Positions 17,549 through 27,255 are shown, numbered from the stretch's first letter. The stretch: 64,000 bases of DNA from Pseudobutyrivibrio sp. 49 (GCF_900100545.1 NZ_FNDP01000003.1:1-64000); one strand, 5' to 3'. Numbers and translations: made by a program. Notes: generated from the letters alone by a model not told the origin.

Positions 17549-19765
17549 CTACATCATCTCAGTATCTTCCATGCGTTCTTCCATATAGTGATTAATCTGC
17601 TCAAACGGAATCTGTATCAATAATCCTATGATTAGAGCAACCATCATAAACAGACCTAAGCATATAAAGTTCTTAATATAATCAAACTTATACATTCCAC
17701 ATAAACATTCTCTTATAGCGTTGATTGCATAAGGGAATGGGAAGAAAATATACATTTTTTTGAAGAACTCTGGCAATAACTCTATTGGATAAGTTCCTGA
17801 ACTTCCTGCAATTTGAATTACTACGATTACTACAGAAAGTGCTTTTCCCACATCTCCCCATGTTACAACAAGGGAATAAATTAACAAGGTAAATGTTGTG
17901 GCTATAACAGATGCCGCAAGCATAAAATACCATGGATGTACACACTGAATGTGAAGCAAGAATAAGTCTCCAAGTACAATAATTATCGCTTGAAGTTGTC
18001 CTAATACCCAATAAAGGACATATCTTCCAAAGAAAAGTTGTTCCTTGGACGCATCCTTGTATTTGCTCTTATCTGGCTTTACCTTAATAATCGCTGTGAG
18101 AATTAAAGCTCCAACCCAAAATGCAAGGGTTGAATAGAATGGTGCAACAGCTGAACCATAATTTTCTATTGGATAAACAGCCTCTGTAACTACCTCAACT
18201 GGGGTAGAAAAGAATTTTCCGTATGCTTCTGGATCTCCAGATAAGGCATTAACTACTACCTGTACCTTCTCGCCATCTCCAACCTTTTCTATCTGATTAA
18301 TTACTTCTATCAATCTACTATTGATATAAGCTATAGCCTCACTTGTCTTGACAAGGCTGGTGTTTGCTGCATCAACAGTATTATCAATAGCAGTAAACAT
18401 TATCATAAGATTACCAAAGGTATCGCCTAAAGAATTAAGCATCTGGTTTGTACTATATAAATCATTTGTAAGATTTTTAAGATTTGCATTAATCTTTGGA
18501 ACCAATTGTTCATTATATTTTGACTTAAGACTATCAGTGTGATTTCTTATCTCTGCTACCTGAGCTCTTAACTCTTCCTCTTGATTTCTGGCCAAATCAG
18601 TTGCTATTACTGGCGCATTGTTGATGATTTCTTCTGTTTTCCACTGAATATACTCTTCTGTTTTTGTCTTAATATCGTATGCTTTCTTTCCAGCATCGAT
18701 ATAATCTCCATATCCCATAGCTCTAAGGATATTCTCTACCACATCTAGCTCAGCTTTATAATCCTCTATTGCCTGATTTGCCTCATTTTTCGCAATAGTT
18801 TCTGGATTAATCTGGTCTAACGCACCCGAAATTGCTCCTACATCTTTAGCTAAATCTGAAAGATTAGTAGTTATATCAGATACATTTTGTGTAGCTTCAG
18901 CTGCTTTTAATTTGCTATCCATATCTGCCAGAGTGCTATTCATAAGATTAAGCATATCGTTTACATCAGCAGAATAGCTATTCATAGTTACATTGGCATC
19001 ATTAGCGGTTTTAGCAGAATCATATACTGCACTTGCACTTCTTCTGGCCTGATTTTTTAAGTTTTCTGCGTCTGCATTTGCTACTGCTAGAGATTGCTGA
19101 AGCTTGGCATCATTTTCAAGTATCTTTTTTATAGTTTGCTGTTCTTCTTCTAGATCCTGACTTAGCTCTCGTAAGCTATTAATGGCAATATTTATATCTT
19201 TATCTTCTTTAAGATCATTTTTTAACTTGTCAGCATCAGAAATTACTTCGCTAACAACTACCTCTGTAAAAGCTACGTTAATGTTGTTCTGAAGGGATTG
19301 AACCACTGTATCAGAAATCTTTGTGGCTACTGGATTTTTCTTTTGATTCTCATAGAAATGAAGCGTTGGACGCTCAACATCCTCTGATAGGACGTTGTAC
19401 ATGTTATAGCTAAAATCCTCATCTATAACTACTGCTGCATAATAATCGCCACTATACACACCTTCAATTGCCTCATCAGAAGTTTCTACAAACTGCCAAT
19501 TTACAGAGGTGCTCTCATGAAGATCATCTATAATTGTATCGCCTTGGTTATGATACTCCCCATCCTCGTCAGTAAAGCCTTTATCCAAGGATACTGCGGC
19601 AAGCTTTAGTGCGCCTGTGTTTCCATAAGGATTCCAGTTGGAATAGATATTAAACCATGCATAGAGTGCTGGAAGAAAACAAATTCCAATTACAATTACT
19701 AGTGCAAAGAAATTTTTAACTAAGCTTAATATGTCATCAAAAAAGATTCTTAATACCGTTTTCAT
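17549..19765 (-). CDS. YhgE/Pip-domain membrane protein (first copy)
   Basis: 738 residues with the same layout as the protein at 14873: N-terminal TM with YAWFNIYSNWNPYG, a long helical extracytoplasmic region, and a C-terminal membrane domain with GTYPIELLPEFFKKMYIFFPFPYAINAIRECL. The extracytoplasmic sequence has diverged strongly from its neighbour while the membrane ends remain alike. YhgE/Pip proteins are known as phage receptors in lactococci and as membrane parts of type VII secretion-like loci; no ESX ATPase or WXG100 gene is seen here. First gene of a three-gene operon. Confidence 0.85.
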   Translation of the reverse strand: MKTVLRIFFDDILSLVKNFFALVIVIGICFLPALYAWFNIYSNWNPYGNTGALKLAAVSLDKGFTDEDGEYHNQGDTIIDDLHESTSVNWQFVETSDEAIEGVYSGDYYAAVVIDEDFSYNMYNVLSEDVERPTLHFYENQKKNPVATKISDTVVQSLQNNINVAFTEVVVSEVISDADKLKNDLKEDKDINIAINSLRELSQDLEEEQQTIKKILENDAKLQQSLAVANADAENLKNQARRSASAVYDSAKTANDANVTMNSYSADVNDMLNLMNSTLADMDSKLKAAEATQNVSDITTNLSDLAKDVGAISGALDQINPETIAKNEANQAIEDYKAELDVVENILRAMGYGDYIDAGKKAYDIKTKTEEYIQWKTEEIINNAPVIATDLARNQEEELRAQVAEIRNHTDSLKSKYNEQLVPKINANLKNLTNDLYSTNQMLNSLGDTFGNLMIMFTAIDNTVDAANTSLVKTSEAIAYINSRLIEVINQIEKVGDGEKVQVVVNALSGDPEAYGKFFSTPVEVVTEAVYPIENYGSAVAPFYSTLAFWVGALILTAIIKVKPDKSKYKDASKEQLFFGRYVLYWVLGQLQAIIIVLGDLFLLHIQCVHPWYFMLAASVIATTFTLLIYSLVVTWGDVGKALSVVIVVIQIAGSSGTYPIELLPEFFKKMYIFFPFPYAINAIRECLCGMYKFDYIKNFICLGLFMMVALIIGLLIQIPFEQINHYMEERMEDTEMM

Positions 19766-19778
19766 TTATTATCCCTTT

Positions 19779-21386
19779 TTATATTGATTCAGCATCGCAA
19801 ATTTTTATATTGTTTCTGCTCTGCTGCTTAACTTCGTATAGCATTTTATCAGCCCCCTGAAGGTATGAGAAAAAGCTGTCTTTTCCCTTTGGTGAACCAC
19901 AACAGATTCCCTGAGAAATAGTTACCCTGTCGTCAGTCAATGAAAATTTATGCTCAACATTTGCATTGTAAATCTTTCTACGTAATGCACTGGCTTTTTC
20001 CATTACTTCTTTTGAGGCAAGTCCTTCGTATATTACAACAAATTCATCTCCGCCGTATCTTGCTGTAAATATATTATCCTCGGAGGACATTTCAATAAGT
20101 GTATTAGCGATAAATCTAATACAATCATCTCCTGCCTGATGGCCATAGTTGTCGTTGAACTGCTTAAAGAAATCGATATCCAATATCTCTACGGCTACAG
20201 CTGTATTATTCTCTTTTGCTCGTTCAAAGACTTCCTCACTATACTCATTTAACTTCAATCTATTATACATCCCAGTTAACGGGTCTGTCTCTGAACGTTT
20301 TTGCAAAAATGTATTCTCTTCCTCTACTTTTTTATTGATTTGTGTAAGCTCCATGTACGAATTACGCATAACTATCATGTCACTTACCATCAATCTGTTC
20401 TCTCTCTCCATATATTCGGATAACTCAAAGAACAATACAGAGGCTATTTTGTATTCCTCTATCTGCCCAACCTTGCGATAATACCTGATTTTTAGGGTGA
20501 GAAGCTTACGTTCCAGATTCTTTATAAGGGTATACTTTGTTAAATCATCAAGAACCATATACGCTTTAAAAAAATCATCATATTTATTTATTGAAAGAAG
20601 CATTCCCAGATAGTCATAGAAATCGTCAAATACATCCATAATTGGCATATTTGCGCTTGTATTTGTGTTTACCATGTCTATCCAGTAATCTCTTGCTTTT
20701 TCCTCACCTATGGCATTGCTTACCCTTGCAAAATAGCAGTAGATTACAATCTTTCCTATGTCCTGAAGGTATGGCATACAATCACTTTTCAGCTTTTTTT
20801 CTATTTCAAGATATTCCTCCTGAGAACCAAGCTTTAAATATGCCCTGCCAAGACCCAATAATACAGCTGTAAGATTTTCTATATATCCCTCAATGTGCTG
20901 ATGTTCCTGGATATAAGAATAAGCAATCTCTATATGTGAAATAGCTTTATTAAATTCTTCAATATTGAGATATAAAGATCCCAGATTAAGATGTATTATC
21001 CACTCAATGTCTGCAAGTGAATTATCCTGACAGATGCTAATTGCCTTGATGAAGTAATCAAGGGCAAATGGAGCGTTTCCTCTGTTTAAGGAAACAATAC
21101 CAAGCATATTGTTAGCCATTGCAACATAGTTCCACTCTTTAACATTTTCCATAGGAGCTATAGATGCACTCATCTGGGAATAAAAATTTGATGCGTCGTT
21201 TAGAAGATAATATGTTTCACCTTTAGAAAAATGGGCATAACCCACCAAGGCATCATCCTTCATGCTGTTTCCATAAGTAAGAAGACGATCACATGCAGAA
21301 ATTAATGCCGATGGGTCCTTACCTCTATTTTTTTGAATCTCCCCTATGAGAAGCTGGACTTCTCTGCTGTAGGCCAGGACATTCAT
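19779..21386 (-). CDS. TPR-containing diguanylate cyclase
   Basis: 535 residues. Residues 1-340 are TPR-like helices (for example NAPFALDYFIKAISICQDN; EEFNKAISHIEIAYSYI). A short coiled coil (350-365) leads into a GGDEF domain with DPLTGMYNRL and the intact active motif GGDEF at 445-449, so it should make cyclic di-GMP. No RxxD inhibitory site is visible just upstream, so product inhibition may be absent. There is no TM or signal, so the protein is cytoplasmic with the TPR block as sensor. It starts 26 bp downstream of rsmA with GGAGG, so it may share that transcript. Confidence 0.88.
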   Translation of the reverse strand: MNVLAYSREVQLLIGEIQKNRGKDPSALISACDRLLTYGNSMKDDALVGYAHFSKGETYYLLNDASNFYSQMSASIAPMENVKEWNYVAMANNMLGIVSLNRGNAPFALDYFIKAISICQDNSLADIEWIIHLNLGSLYLNIEEFNKAISHIEIAYSYIQEHQHIEGYIENLTAVLLGLGRAYLKLGSQEEYLEIEKKLKSDCMPYLQDIGKIVIYCYFARVSNAIGEEKARDYWIDMVNTNTSANMPIMDVFDDFYDYLGMLLSINKYDDFFKAYMVLDDLTKYTLIKNLERKLLTLKIRYYRKVGQIEEYKIASVLFFELSEYMERENRLMVSDMIVMRNSYMELTQINKKVEEENTFLQKRSETDPLTGMYNRLKLNEYSEEVFERAKENNTAVAVEILDIDFFKQFNDNYGHQAGDDCIRFIANTLIEMSSEDNIFTARYGGDEFVVIYEGLASKEVMEKASALRRKIYNANVEHKFSLTDDRVTISQGICCGSPKGKDSFFSYLQGADKMLYEVKQQSRNNIKICDAESI

Positions 21387-21412
21387 AAGCCTAACCTCCG
21401 TGTTACGTATAG

Positions 21413-22270
21413 TTACATCTCTTTTAAGATGTTAGTAAGCTTTGCAAAATCTTCCAAAGATAGGCTTTCTCCTCTGACAGTAGGAATAAAACCAGCTTTT
21501 GAAATCGCTTCTGCAATCTGTTCCTTAGAGTAGTGCAATCCATTGCTAAGTCCATTTTGAAGAGTTTTTCTTCTCTGATTGAAAGAGGCTCTTATAATCT
21601 GGAACAATAGCTTTTCATCACATTCCACTGGTGGATTGTTGTGACACTTAAGATTGATGACTGTACTTGTTACCTTAGGCTGTGGCATAAAGCAGCTAGG
21701 TGGTGCATCGCAAACAATTTTTGGATTTGAATAATACTGTACCGCAAGTGAGAGAGCACCGTACTCCTTTGAGCCAGGTCCTTCCTGCATTCTGTCAGCC
21801 ACTTCCTTTTGAATCATAATTGTAATTGATTCAAGTGGTACATGGCTTTCAAACAATCCCATAATAATAGGTGTTGTTATATAGTATGGAAGATTGGCAA
21901 CTACCTTAATTGGCTTTCCACCGTTTTTCTCCTCAGCAAGTGCCTTTATATCAACCTTTAAAACATCCTGATTGATAACAGTCCAGTTTTTGTAAGAGGA
22001 GAGCGTATCATCCAAAATTGGAATAAGCGTCTTATCAATCTCCACCGCTACAACTTCTCTGGCTTCCTCGCAGAGGCGCTGTGTCATAGTTCCGATACCT
22101 GGACCAATCTCAAGGACAAAATCATCCTTTGTGATTCCAGCTGCATCTATAATATTGTCCAATATGTTGCCGTCAATTAGAAAGTTCTGGCCAAATTTCT
22201 TCTGAAAAGAAAAGCCATGCGCTTCCAAAATAGCTTTTGTATAAGTTGGATTGCTTAAATATGCCATCAT
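21413..22270 (-). CDS. rsmA: 16S rRNA (adenine1518/1519-N6)-dimethyltransferase
   Basis: 285 residues. RsmA/KsgA dimethylates two adenines in the 3' hairpin of 16S rRNA. Motifs: KKFGQNFLID, SAM-binding VLEIGPGIGTMTQ, and catalytic NLPYYITTP. The C-terminal RNA-binding helical part ends in SLEDFAKL. The start overlaps the tatD stop by one base (TAATG); two in-frame ATGs occur in a row and the second is better spaced from AAGGA. The metG-tatD-rsmA order is the common Firmicutes arrangement, except that rnmV, often between tatD and rsmA, is missing. Confidence 0.95.
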   Translation of the reverse strand: MMAYLSNPTYTKAILEAHGFSFQKKFGQNFLIDGNILDNIIDAAGITKDDFVLEIGPGIGTMTQRLCEEAREVVAVEIDKTLIPILDDTLSSYKNWTVINQDVLKVDIKALAEEKNGGKPIKVVANLPYYITTPIIMGLFESHVPLESITIMIQKEVADRMQEGPGSKEYGALSLAVQYYSNPKIVCDAPPSCFMPQPKVTSTVINLKCHNNPPVECDEKLLFQIIRASFNQRRKTLQNGLSNGLHYSKEQIAEAISKAGFIPTVRGESLSLEDFAKLTNILKEM

Positions 22271-23055
22271 TAATTCCTTTTTGCTTTTGTATATATTCTA
22301 AGAGCGTTCTCGTAGGTAACTCGTTCAACCTCTTCAACGGAAACACCCTTTATTTCAGCGATTTTTTCTGCTACATAACTCAGGAAAATAGAAGAATTAC
22401 GCTCACCGCGATGTGGAACTGGTGCCATGTATGGACAATCAGTCTCAAGCACAATGTTTTCAAGTGGAATAGCCTGAACTGTCTCCACTAGTTTTTTTGA
22501 ATTTTTAAAGGTGACAACACCTCCAACTCCAATATACCATCCCATTTTTACATATTCTAGGGCTATTTCCTTGGAGTATGAGTAGCAATGGATAATGCCT
22601 TTATTTTCCTGGGTATTATACCTCATAATTGTGTTTAAAGTGTCTTCTGCGGCGTCTCTGGAGTGGATAACTACTGGAAGATTAACCTCTTTAGCAATAT
22701 CAAGCTGACGCTGAAACCATTCCCTTTGTTTGGCTCTTCCTTCCTCATCCTTTATCCAGTAATAATCTAGACCTATTTCGCCTATAGCTACAACCTTTGG
22801 GTTAGAAGCGTTAGCTTTAATCCAATCAAGATTCTCCTGGGTCATATCATCCATTTCCTCAGGATGAATACCTAGAGCAGCGTAGACATTTTCATATTCT
22901 TCAGCCAACTTTAGGCTGTCTTTGCAGCCCCTAAAGCTAGCTCCGATATTTACTATATTTCCAATATTATTTTCTCTCAATAAATGAGAAAGAAGTTCGA
23001 CTCTATCTCCGTCGAACTTCTCATCATCATAATGAGCATGTGTCTCAAAAATCAT
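22270..23055 (-). CDS. tatD: TatD family metal-dependent hydrolase
   Basis: 261 residues. The TIM-barrel metal ligands are visible: HAHYD near the N-terminus, GEIGLDYYW near 92-100, PVVIHSRDA, IIHCYS, and ETDCPYMAP. TatD enzymes are 3'-5' DNases/RNases with divalent metals. It sits 110 bp downstream of metG; the gap holds the first copy of a dispersed hairpin element. Translationally coupled to rsmA. Confidence 0.93.
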   Translation of the reverse strand: MIFETHAHYDDEKFDGDRVELLSHLLRENNIGNIVNIGASFRGCKDSLKLAEEYENVYAALGIHPEEMDDMTQENLDWIKANASNPKVVAIGEIGLDYYWIKDEEGRAKQREWFQRQLDIAKEVNLPVVIHSRDAAEDTLNTIMRYNTQENKGIIHCYSYSKEIALEYVKMGWYIGVGGVVTFKNSKKLVETVQAIPLENIVLETDCPYMAPVPHRGERNSSIFLSYVAEKIAEIKGVSVEEVERVTYENALRIYTKAKRN

Positions 23056-23068
23056 ATGACTATCTCCC

Positions 23069-23152
23069 GCCTGTTACACATACAATCCTAAATATTGCTT
23101 TCAGTCACTAGATGTTCCTTTCAGCAACATTTAGAGATTGTCTGCTACAGGC
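23069..23152 (+). repeat. Dispersed hairpin element, copy 1
   Basis: An 84-nt imperfect hairpin between metG and tatD. Outer arms are GCCTGT/ACAGGC. The inner conserved strands are ACAATCCTAAATATT on the left and AACATTTAGAGATTGT on the right. The same inner strands, the same unpaired A and the same A-C mismatch occur in a second copy at 59706-59803 on the other strand. Outer and apical base pairs differ between copies in a compensatory way. Either a structured RNA or a MITE-like repeat. Confidence 0.7.
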
Positions 23153-23165
23153 TATTTATAATTTA

Positions 23166-25136
23166 CTAACAGATTTCGGCACCTGCTGGCATCGCATTCT
23201 CTGGTGTCATGAGTGAGAGATTACCCTCAGCATCCTCTGCGCAAAGAAGCATACCTTCTGATAATACACCTGCAAGCTTGGCTGGCTTAAGGTTTACAAG
23301 AACCATAACCTTCTTTCCAACCATTTCCTCTGGTGTGTACTGCTTTCTAATTCCTGAAACGATCTGCTTTGTCTGAGAACCAATCTTTACCTGTGAGCAA
23401 AGAAGCTTCTTAGAACCCTTAACAGCCTCGCATGCAACAATCTTTCCTACCTGGAACTGCATCTTCATGAAATCATCAAATGTGATTTCTGGCTTAGCCT
23501 CGATATCGATACCTTCCTCATCATCAGCTGCTTCTTCTGGCTGTGCTGGATGAAGCTCAGCAACCTTTGCCATAACCTCATCAAGGTCAAGACGAGCGAA
23601 GAGAATCTCTGGTGTTTCTGTAACCTTTCCACCGTTTGGATAGTGACCAAATGTAGAAAGCTCATCATAAGGGATTTCCTTTGTACCAATCTGAGCAAGA
23701 ATCTTCTCAGATGTCTCAGGCATAAATGCCTTGAGAAGAGTAGCACCAATTGAAATACCCTCAACAAGATTGTATAGAACAGTAGCAAGTCTGTCCTGCT
23801 TTGCCTCGTCCTTTGCAAGTGCCCATGGCATTGTCTCATCGATATATTTGTTACATCTCTTGAAGAGATTGAAGATTTCTGTGATAGCATCAGCAACGCG
23901 AAGATCTGCCATCTTCTTTTCAACTGCTGAAACTGTTCCTGTAACTACTGCCTTAAGATCAGCATCAACATCTTCAGCTACACCCTTGTCCTCAACAACA
24001 CCACCGAAGTACTTATTACTCATAGAGATTGTACGGTTTACAAGGTTGCCAAGTGTATTTGCAAGGTCAGAGTTAACACGCTCAACCATAAGTGGCCAAG
24101 AGATAGCACCATCATTTTCGAATGGCATCTCGTGAAGAACGAAATATCTAACAGCGTCTACACCGAAGAAATCAACAAGCTCATCAGCATAGATTACATT
24201 TCCCTTTGACTTTGACATCTTGTCATCGCCACCATCTGCAGCCTTAGTAAGAAGCCATGGATGACCAAATACCTGCTTTGGAAGTGGAAGATCAAGTGCC
24301 ATTAAGAAAATTGGCCAATAAATTGTATGGAAGCGGATAATATCCTTTCCGATAAGGTGAAGGTCTGCTGGCCAAAGAGCCTTGAACTGGTCTGTAGACT
24401 CACCATCACATTCATAACCAATACCAGTGATATAGTTTGTAAGAGCATCAAGCCATACATATACAACGTGCTTTGGATCAAAATCTACAGGAATACCCCA
24501 TGTAAATGATGTTCTGGAAACACAAAGATCCTGAAGACCTGGAAGAAGGAAGTTGTTCATCATCTCGTTCTTACGTGATACAGGCTGGATAAATTCAGGA
24601 TGTGTATTGATATATTCAATAAGCTTATCAGCATACTTGCTCATTTTGAAGAAGTAAGCCTCTTCCTTAGCTGGCTGAACCTCACGACCACAGTCTGGGC
24701 ATTTGCCATCTACAAGCTGTGACTCAGTCCAGAAAGATTCACATGGTGTACAGTAAAGTCCTTCATATGAACTCTTATAAATATCGCCCTTATCATAGAG
24801 CTTCTTGAAAATCTTCTTAACCTGCTTCTCATGATCCTCATCTGTAGTACGGATGAACTTGTCATAAGATGTGTTCATTAAATCCCAGATGTTTCTAACC
24901 TGACCTGAGATATTATCAACGAATTCCTTTGGTGTAACGCCTGCCTCTGCAGCCTTAAGCTCAATTTTCTGGCCGTGCTCATCTGTTCCTGTCTGGAAGA
25001 AAACATCATAACCTTCCTGTCGACGGAAGCGTGCGATACTATCTGCAAGAACGATTTCGTATGTGTTTCCAATATGTGGCTTACCAGATGTGTAAGCTAT
25101 GGCTGTTGTAATGTAATAATTCCCTTTGTTGCCCAT
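23166..25136 (-). CDS. metG: Methionyl-tRNA synthetase
   Basis: 656 residues, class I synthetase. The HIGH-type motif is PHIGNTYE near residue 21, and KMSKSKGN is present. A zinc knuckle has Cys pairs CTPC and CPDC around residues 127-147. The anticodon-binding helical domain follows, and a C-terminal tRNA-binding OB domain (about 550-656, MQFVGKIVACEAVKGSKKLL-type) is fused, as in the dimeric bacterial form. It starts 12 bp after the zinc-ribbon gene. A hairpin element separates it from tatD. Confidence 0.97.
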   Translation of the reverse strand: MGNKGNYYITTAIAYTSGKPHIGNTYEIVLADSIARFRRQEGYDVFFQTGTDEHGQKIELKAAEAGVTPKEFVDNISGQVRNIWDLMNTSYDKFIRTTDEDHEKQVKKIFKKLYDKGDIYKSSYEGLYCTPCESFWTESQLVDGKCPDCGREVQPAKEEAYFFKMSKYADKLIEYINTHPEFIQPVSRKNEMMNNFLLPGLQDLCVSRTSFTWGIPVDFDPKHVVYVWLDALTNYITGIGYECDGESTDQFKALWPADLHLIGKDIIRFHTIYWPIFLMALDLPLPKQVFGHPWLLTKAADGGDDKMSKSKGNVIYADELVDFFGVDAVRYFVLHEMPFENDGAISWPLMVERVNSDLANTLGNLVNRTISMSNKYFGGVVEDKGVAEDVDADLKAVVTGTVSAVEKKMADLRVADAITEIFNLFKRCNKYIDETMPWALAKDEAKQDRLATVLYNLVEGISIGATLLKAFMPETSEKILAQIGTKEIPYDELSTFGHYPNGGKVTETPEILFARLDLDEVMAKVAELHPAQPEEAADDEEGIDIEAKPEITFDDFMKMQFQVGKIVACEAVKGSKKLLCSQVKIGSQTKQIVSGIRKQYTPEEMVGKKVMVLVNLKPAKLAGVLSEGMLLCAEDAEGNLSLMTPENAMPAGAEIC

Positions 25137-25148
25137 TTCTAATAACTC

Positions 25149-25505
25149 CTACTCTTCAAATATATCATCTATTTTTTCTCCACATGAGCTGCAGAACTTG
25201 GAGCCATCTTTAACTAAAGCTCCACATTTTGGACAGGCTTTTCCGCCCTTTAACTGCATAATATCATCGGAGATTTCTTTTATTCTTAGGATTACGGCTG
25301 TGATTTCTTTAATTTCCTCATCATCCTCATCCTTATGCTCGTCATAGTATTTTTTTCCAAGCTTTTCATAAAGCTTTGTTAATTCCGCTTCTTTAACTTT
25401 CTTATCGTATTGAAGCTTGGTCATGTCTCCAGCATTCTGAGCCATTTTTCCAAGGTCCTTTGTGGTATTAACTATACTATCTGATAATTCATCAAAAAAT
25501 CCCAT
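25149..25505 (-). CDS. Small zinc-ribbon protein
   Basis: 118 residues. Residues 1-75 are amphipathic helix (MGFFDELSDSIVNTTKDLGKMAQNAGDM and onward). The C-terminal third has a zinc ribbon, CPKC...CSSC, at about residues 91-109, followed by an acidic tail. Proteins of this layout are common in Firmicutes and of unknown role. It has a GGAGG site, and metG begins 12 bp after it, so the pair forms an operon. Confidence 0.7.
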   Translation of the reverse strand: MGFFDELSDSIVNTTKDLGKMAQNAGDMTKLQYDKKVKEAELTKLYEKLGKKYYDEHKDEDDEEIKEITAVILRIKEISDDIMQLKGGKACPKCGALVKDGSKFCSSCGEKIDDIFEE

Positions 25506-25592
25506 ACTGACCTCCTTCTCAAAACGTTAAAAACCCCTTTAAACCTTTTGATTTTAACACAATAGGTTATTTTTTACCACTATTTACGGTGT

Positions 25593-26582
25593 TTAGGCAA
25601 TGCCACCATCACGGATAATTATATATGCTAAATATCCAATATATAGAGCAAGCATTACTACACCCTGAAATCTGCCAAGACTCTTCTTAAAAAAGCACAT
25701 CATCCAAACAATTACTGAAAAACCTACAAGAATCAAAATATCAATTGCATTAACTGTCATGAATGTAACTGGTGAGATAGCAGCGGCAGTTCCAAGAATC
25801 AATAAAATATTGAAAATATTGGAACCAACTACGTTACCAATTGCCATATCAAGCTCATTTTTCTTAGCTGCGACAACTGATGTAACAAGTTCTGGTAAAG
25901 ATGTTCCAAGTGCTACGATTGTAAGACCTACAAGTGTCTCTGACATACCAAATTTGAGTGCAAGAGTAGTGCAGGAATCTACAACCCAGTCACCACCAAA
26001 CTTAATGGCAACTGCACCACCTATTATGTAAACAATGCATAGCCATGTTGGAAGATCTACGATTTCCTCCTCAACTTCAACCTCTGCCTCATGAGCTGCA
26101 GCTTTTCTAGATTTCTTAGCAGCAGAAAGCATGGATAAAAGGAAAATGATAAATGCAACCAAAAGAATGGCACCATCTACATGACCCACTTCATATCCAA
26201 TAAGTCCCATAACCATAAGTGCTACGGCACAGGCTACTGAAAATGGAAAGTCCTTCTTTATAGTGTCGTCTCCAACCTCCAATACAGAGAAGAGAGCACA
26301 GCTTCCAAGTACTACCATAAGGTTGAAAATATTTGAACCTACTACATTTCCAATTGCAAGCTGATTACTTCCTGCCATTGAAGCTGTAACTGAAACAGAA
26401 AGCTCTGGAAGAGATGTACCCATAGCAACGATTGTCATACCAATTACAAGGGCTGGTACATGTAGCTTTTTAGCCACTGCAGAAGCACCCTCAACAAAGA
26501 AATCTGCACCCTTAATTAGAAAAACAAAACCAACTACCAGTAAAATTAGTGCTCCAGGCACTGTAGAAAAAAATGTAATCAT
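25593..26582 (-). CDS. Calcium/sodium antiporter (CaCA family, YrbG-like)
   Basis: 329 residues. Two copies of the CaCA alpha repeat are clear: GTSLPELSVSV with GNVVGSNIFN, and GTSLPELVTSV with GNVVGSNIFN, in two five-helix halves separated by an acidic loop (KKSRKAAAHEAEVEVEEE). It exchanges Ca2+ or a related cation for Na+/H+. The start is 9 bp after the mntP stop, so it is read from the riboswitch-controlled mntP transcript, which hints at a role in Mn2+ or mixed-cation export. Confidence 0.9.
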   Translation of the reverse strand: MITFFSTVPGALILLVVGFVFLIKGADFFVEGASAVAKKLHVPALVIGMTIVAMGTSLPELSVSVTASMAGSNQLAIGNVVGSNIFNLMVVLGSCALFSVLEVGDDTIKKDFPFSVACAVALMVMGLIGYEVGHVDGAILLVAFIIFLLSMLSAAKKSRKAAAHEAEVEVEEEIVDLPTWLCIVYIIGGAVAIKFGGDWVVDSCTTLALKFGMSETLVGLTIVALGTSLPELVTSVVAAKKNELDMAIGNVVGSNIFNILLILGTAAAISPVTFMTVNAIDILILVGFSVIVWMMCFFKKSLGRFQGVVMLALYIGYLAYIIIRDGGIA

Positions 26583-26591
26583 AATATCCTC

Positions 26592-27182
26592 CTAAAAACC
26601 AAGGGTTATACCCATTGTATGTTCCAGTAATATTTTTGTTCCAATGAAAATAAGGATTATACCACCAACCAGCTGAGCCTTTGCTTTATATCTGTCACCA
26701 AAGATATTGCCTACATAAACACCAATTGCTGAAATGACAAATGTTGTAAATCCAATAATAGAAATAGCCCTTAAGATGTTAAAGCTTTCCTCAAAAGCAA
26801 AGGTTACACCACAGGCGAGAGCATCAATACTTGTAGCTATCGCCATAAGAGTAAGTTCTTTGTAATCAAGCGGTGGGTCCATCTCCTCCACAACATCTTT
26901 TTCTTTCCATTCTTTTACTGCATCAGCTATCATTTTTCCACCGATGTAGAAGAGTAGTATAAATGCAATCCAGTGATCATAGGCTGAAATCTTTTTTGCA
27001 AAAGTGTTGCCTACAAGATAACCAATCAGAGGCATTATTGCTTGAAAACCACCGAAAAATAAAGCAATGATTAACATCTGCTTTTTGTTAACCTTTCTCA
27101 TGGCAAGACCCTTGCAAATTGCTACTGCAAATGCGTCCATGGAAAGGCCAACGCCAATTAGGAAAATGTCCAGTAATCCCAT
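26592..27182 (-). CDS. mntP: Manganese efflux pump MntP
   Basis: 196 residues, six TM helices. The family residues are present: GVGLSMDAFAVAICKG in TM1 and ATSIDALACGVTFAF in the second half, each with an acidic residue for Mn2+ passage. The length is normal. It is preceded by a yybP-ykoY riboswitch with an overlapping terminator, the known control of mntP. The CaCA antiporter follows within 10 bp. Confidence 0.95.
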   Translation of the reverse strand: MGLLDIFLIGVGLSMDAFAVAICKGLAMRKVNKKQMLIIALFFGGFQAIMPLIGYLVGNTFAKKISAYDHWIAFILLFYIGGKMIADAVKEWKEKDVVEEMDPPLDYKELTLMAIATSIDALACGVTFAFEESFNILRAISIIGFTTFVISAIGVYVGNIFGDRYKAKAQLVGGIILIFIGTKILLEHTMGITLGF

Positions 27183-27216
27183 TTTTTAAACTCCTTTTAC
27201 TATATGTGAGGATATC

Positions 27217-27255
27217 AAAAAAGACCCACGTGTACGAAAAACGTACACGTGAGTC
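27217..27255 (-). terminator. Riboswitch-controlled terminator before mntP
   Basis: On the minus strand GACTCACGTGTACG and CGTACACGTGGGTC form a long stem with a T5 loop, followed by TTTTTT. Its left arm contains CTCACG, the 3' strand of aptamer helix P1. Thus ligand-stabilised P1 would block the terminator and switch mntP on. Confidence 0.92.
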
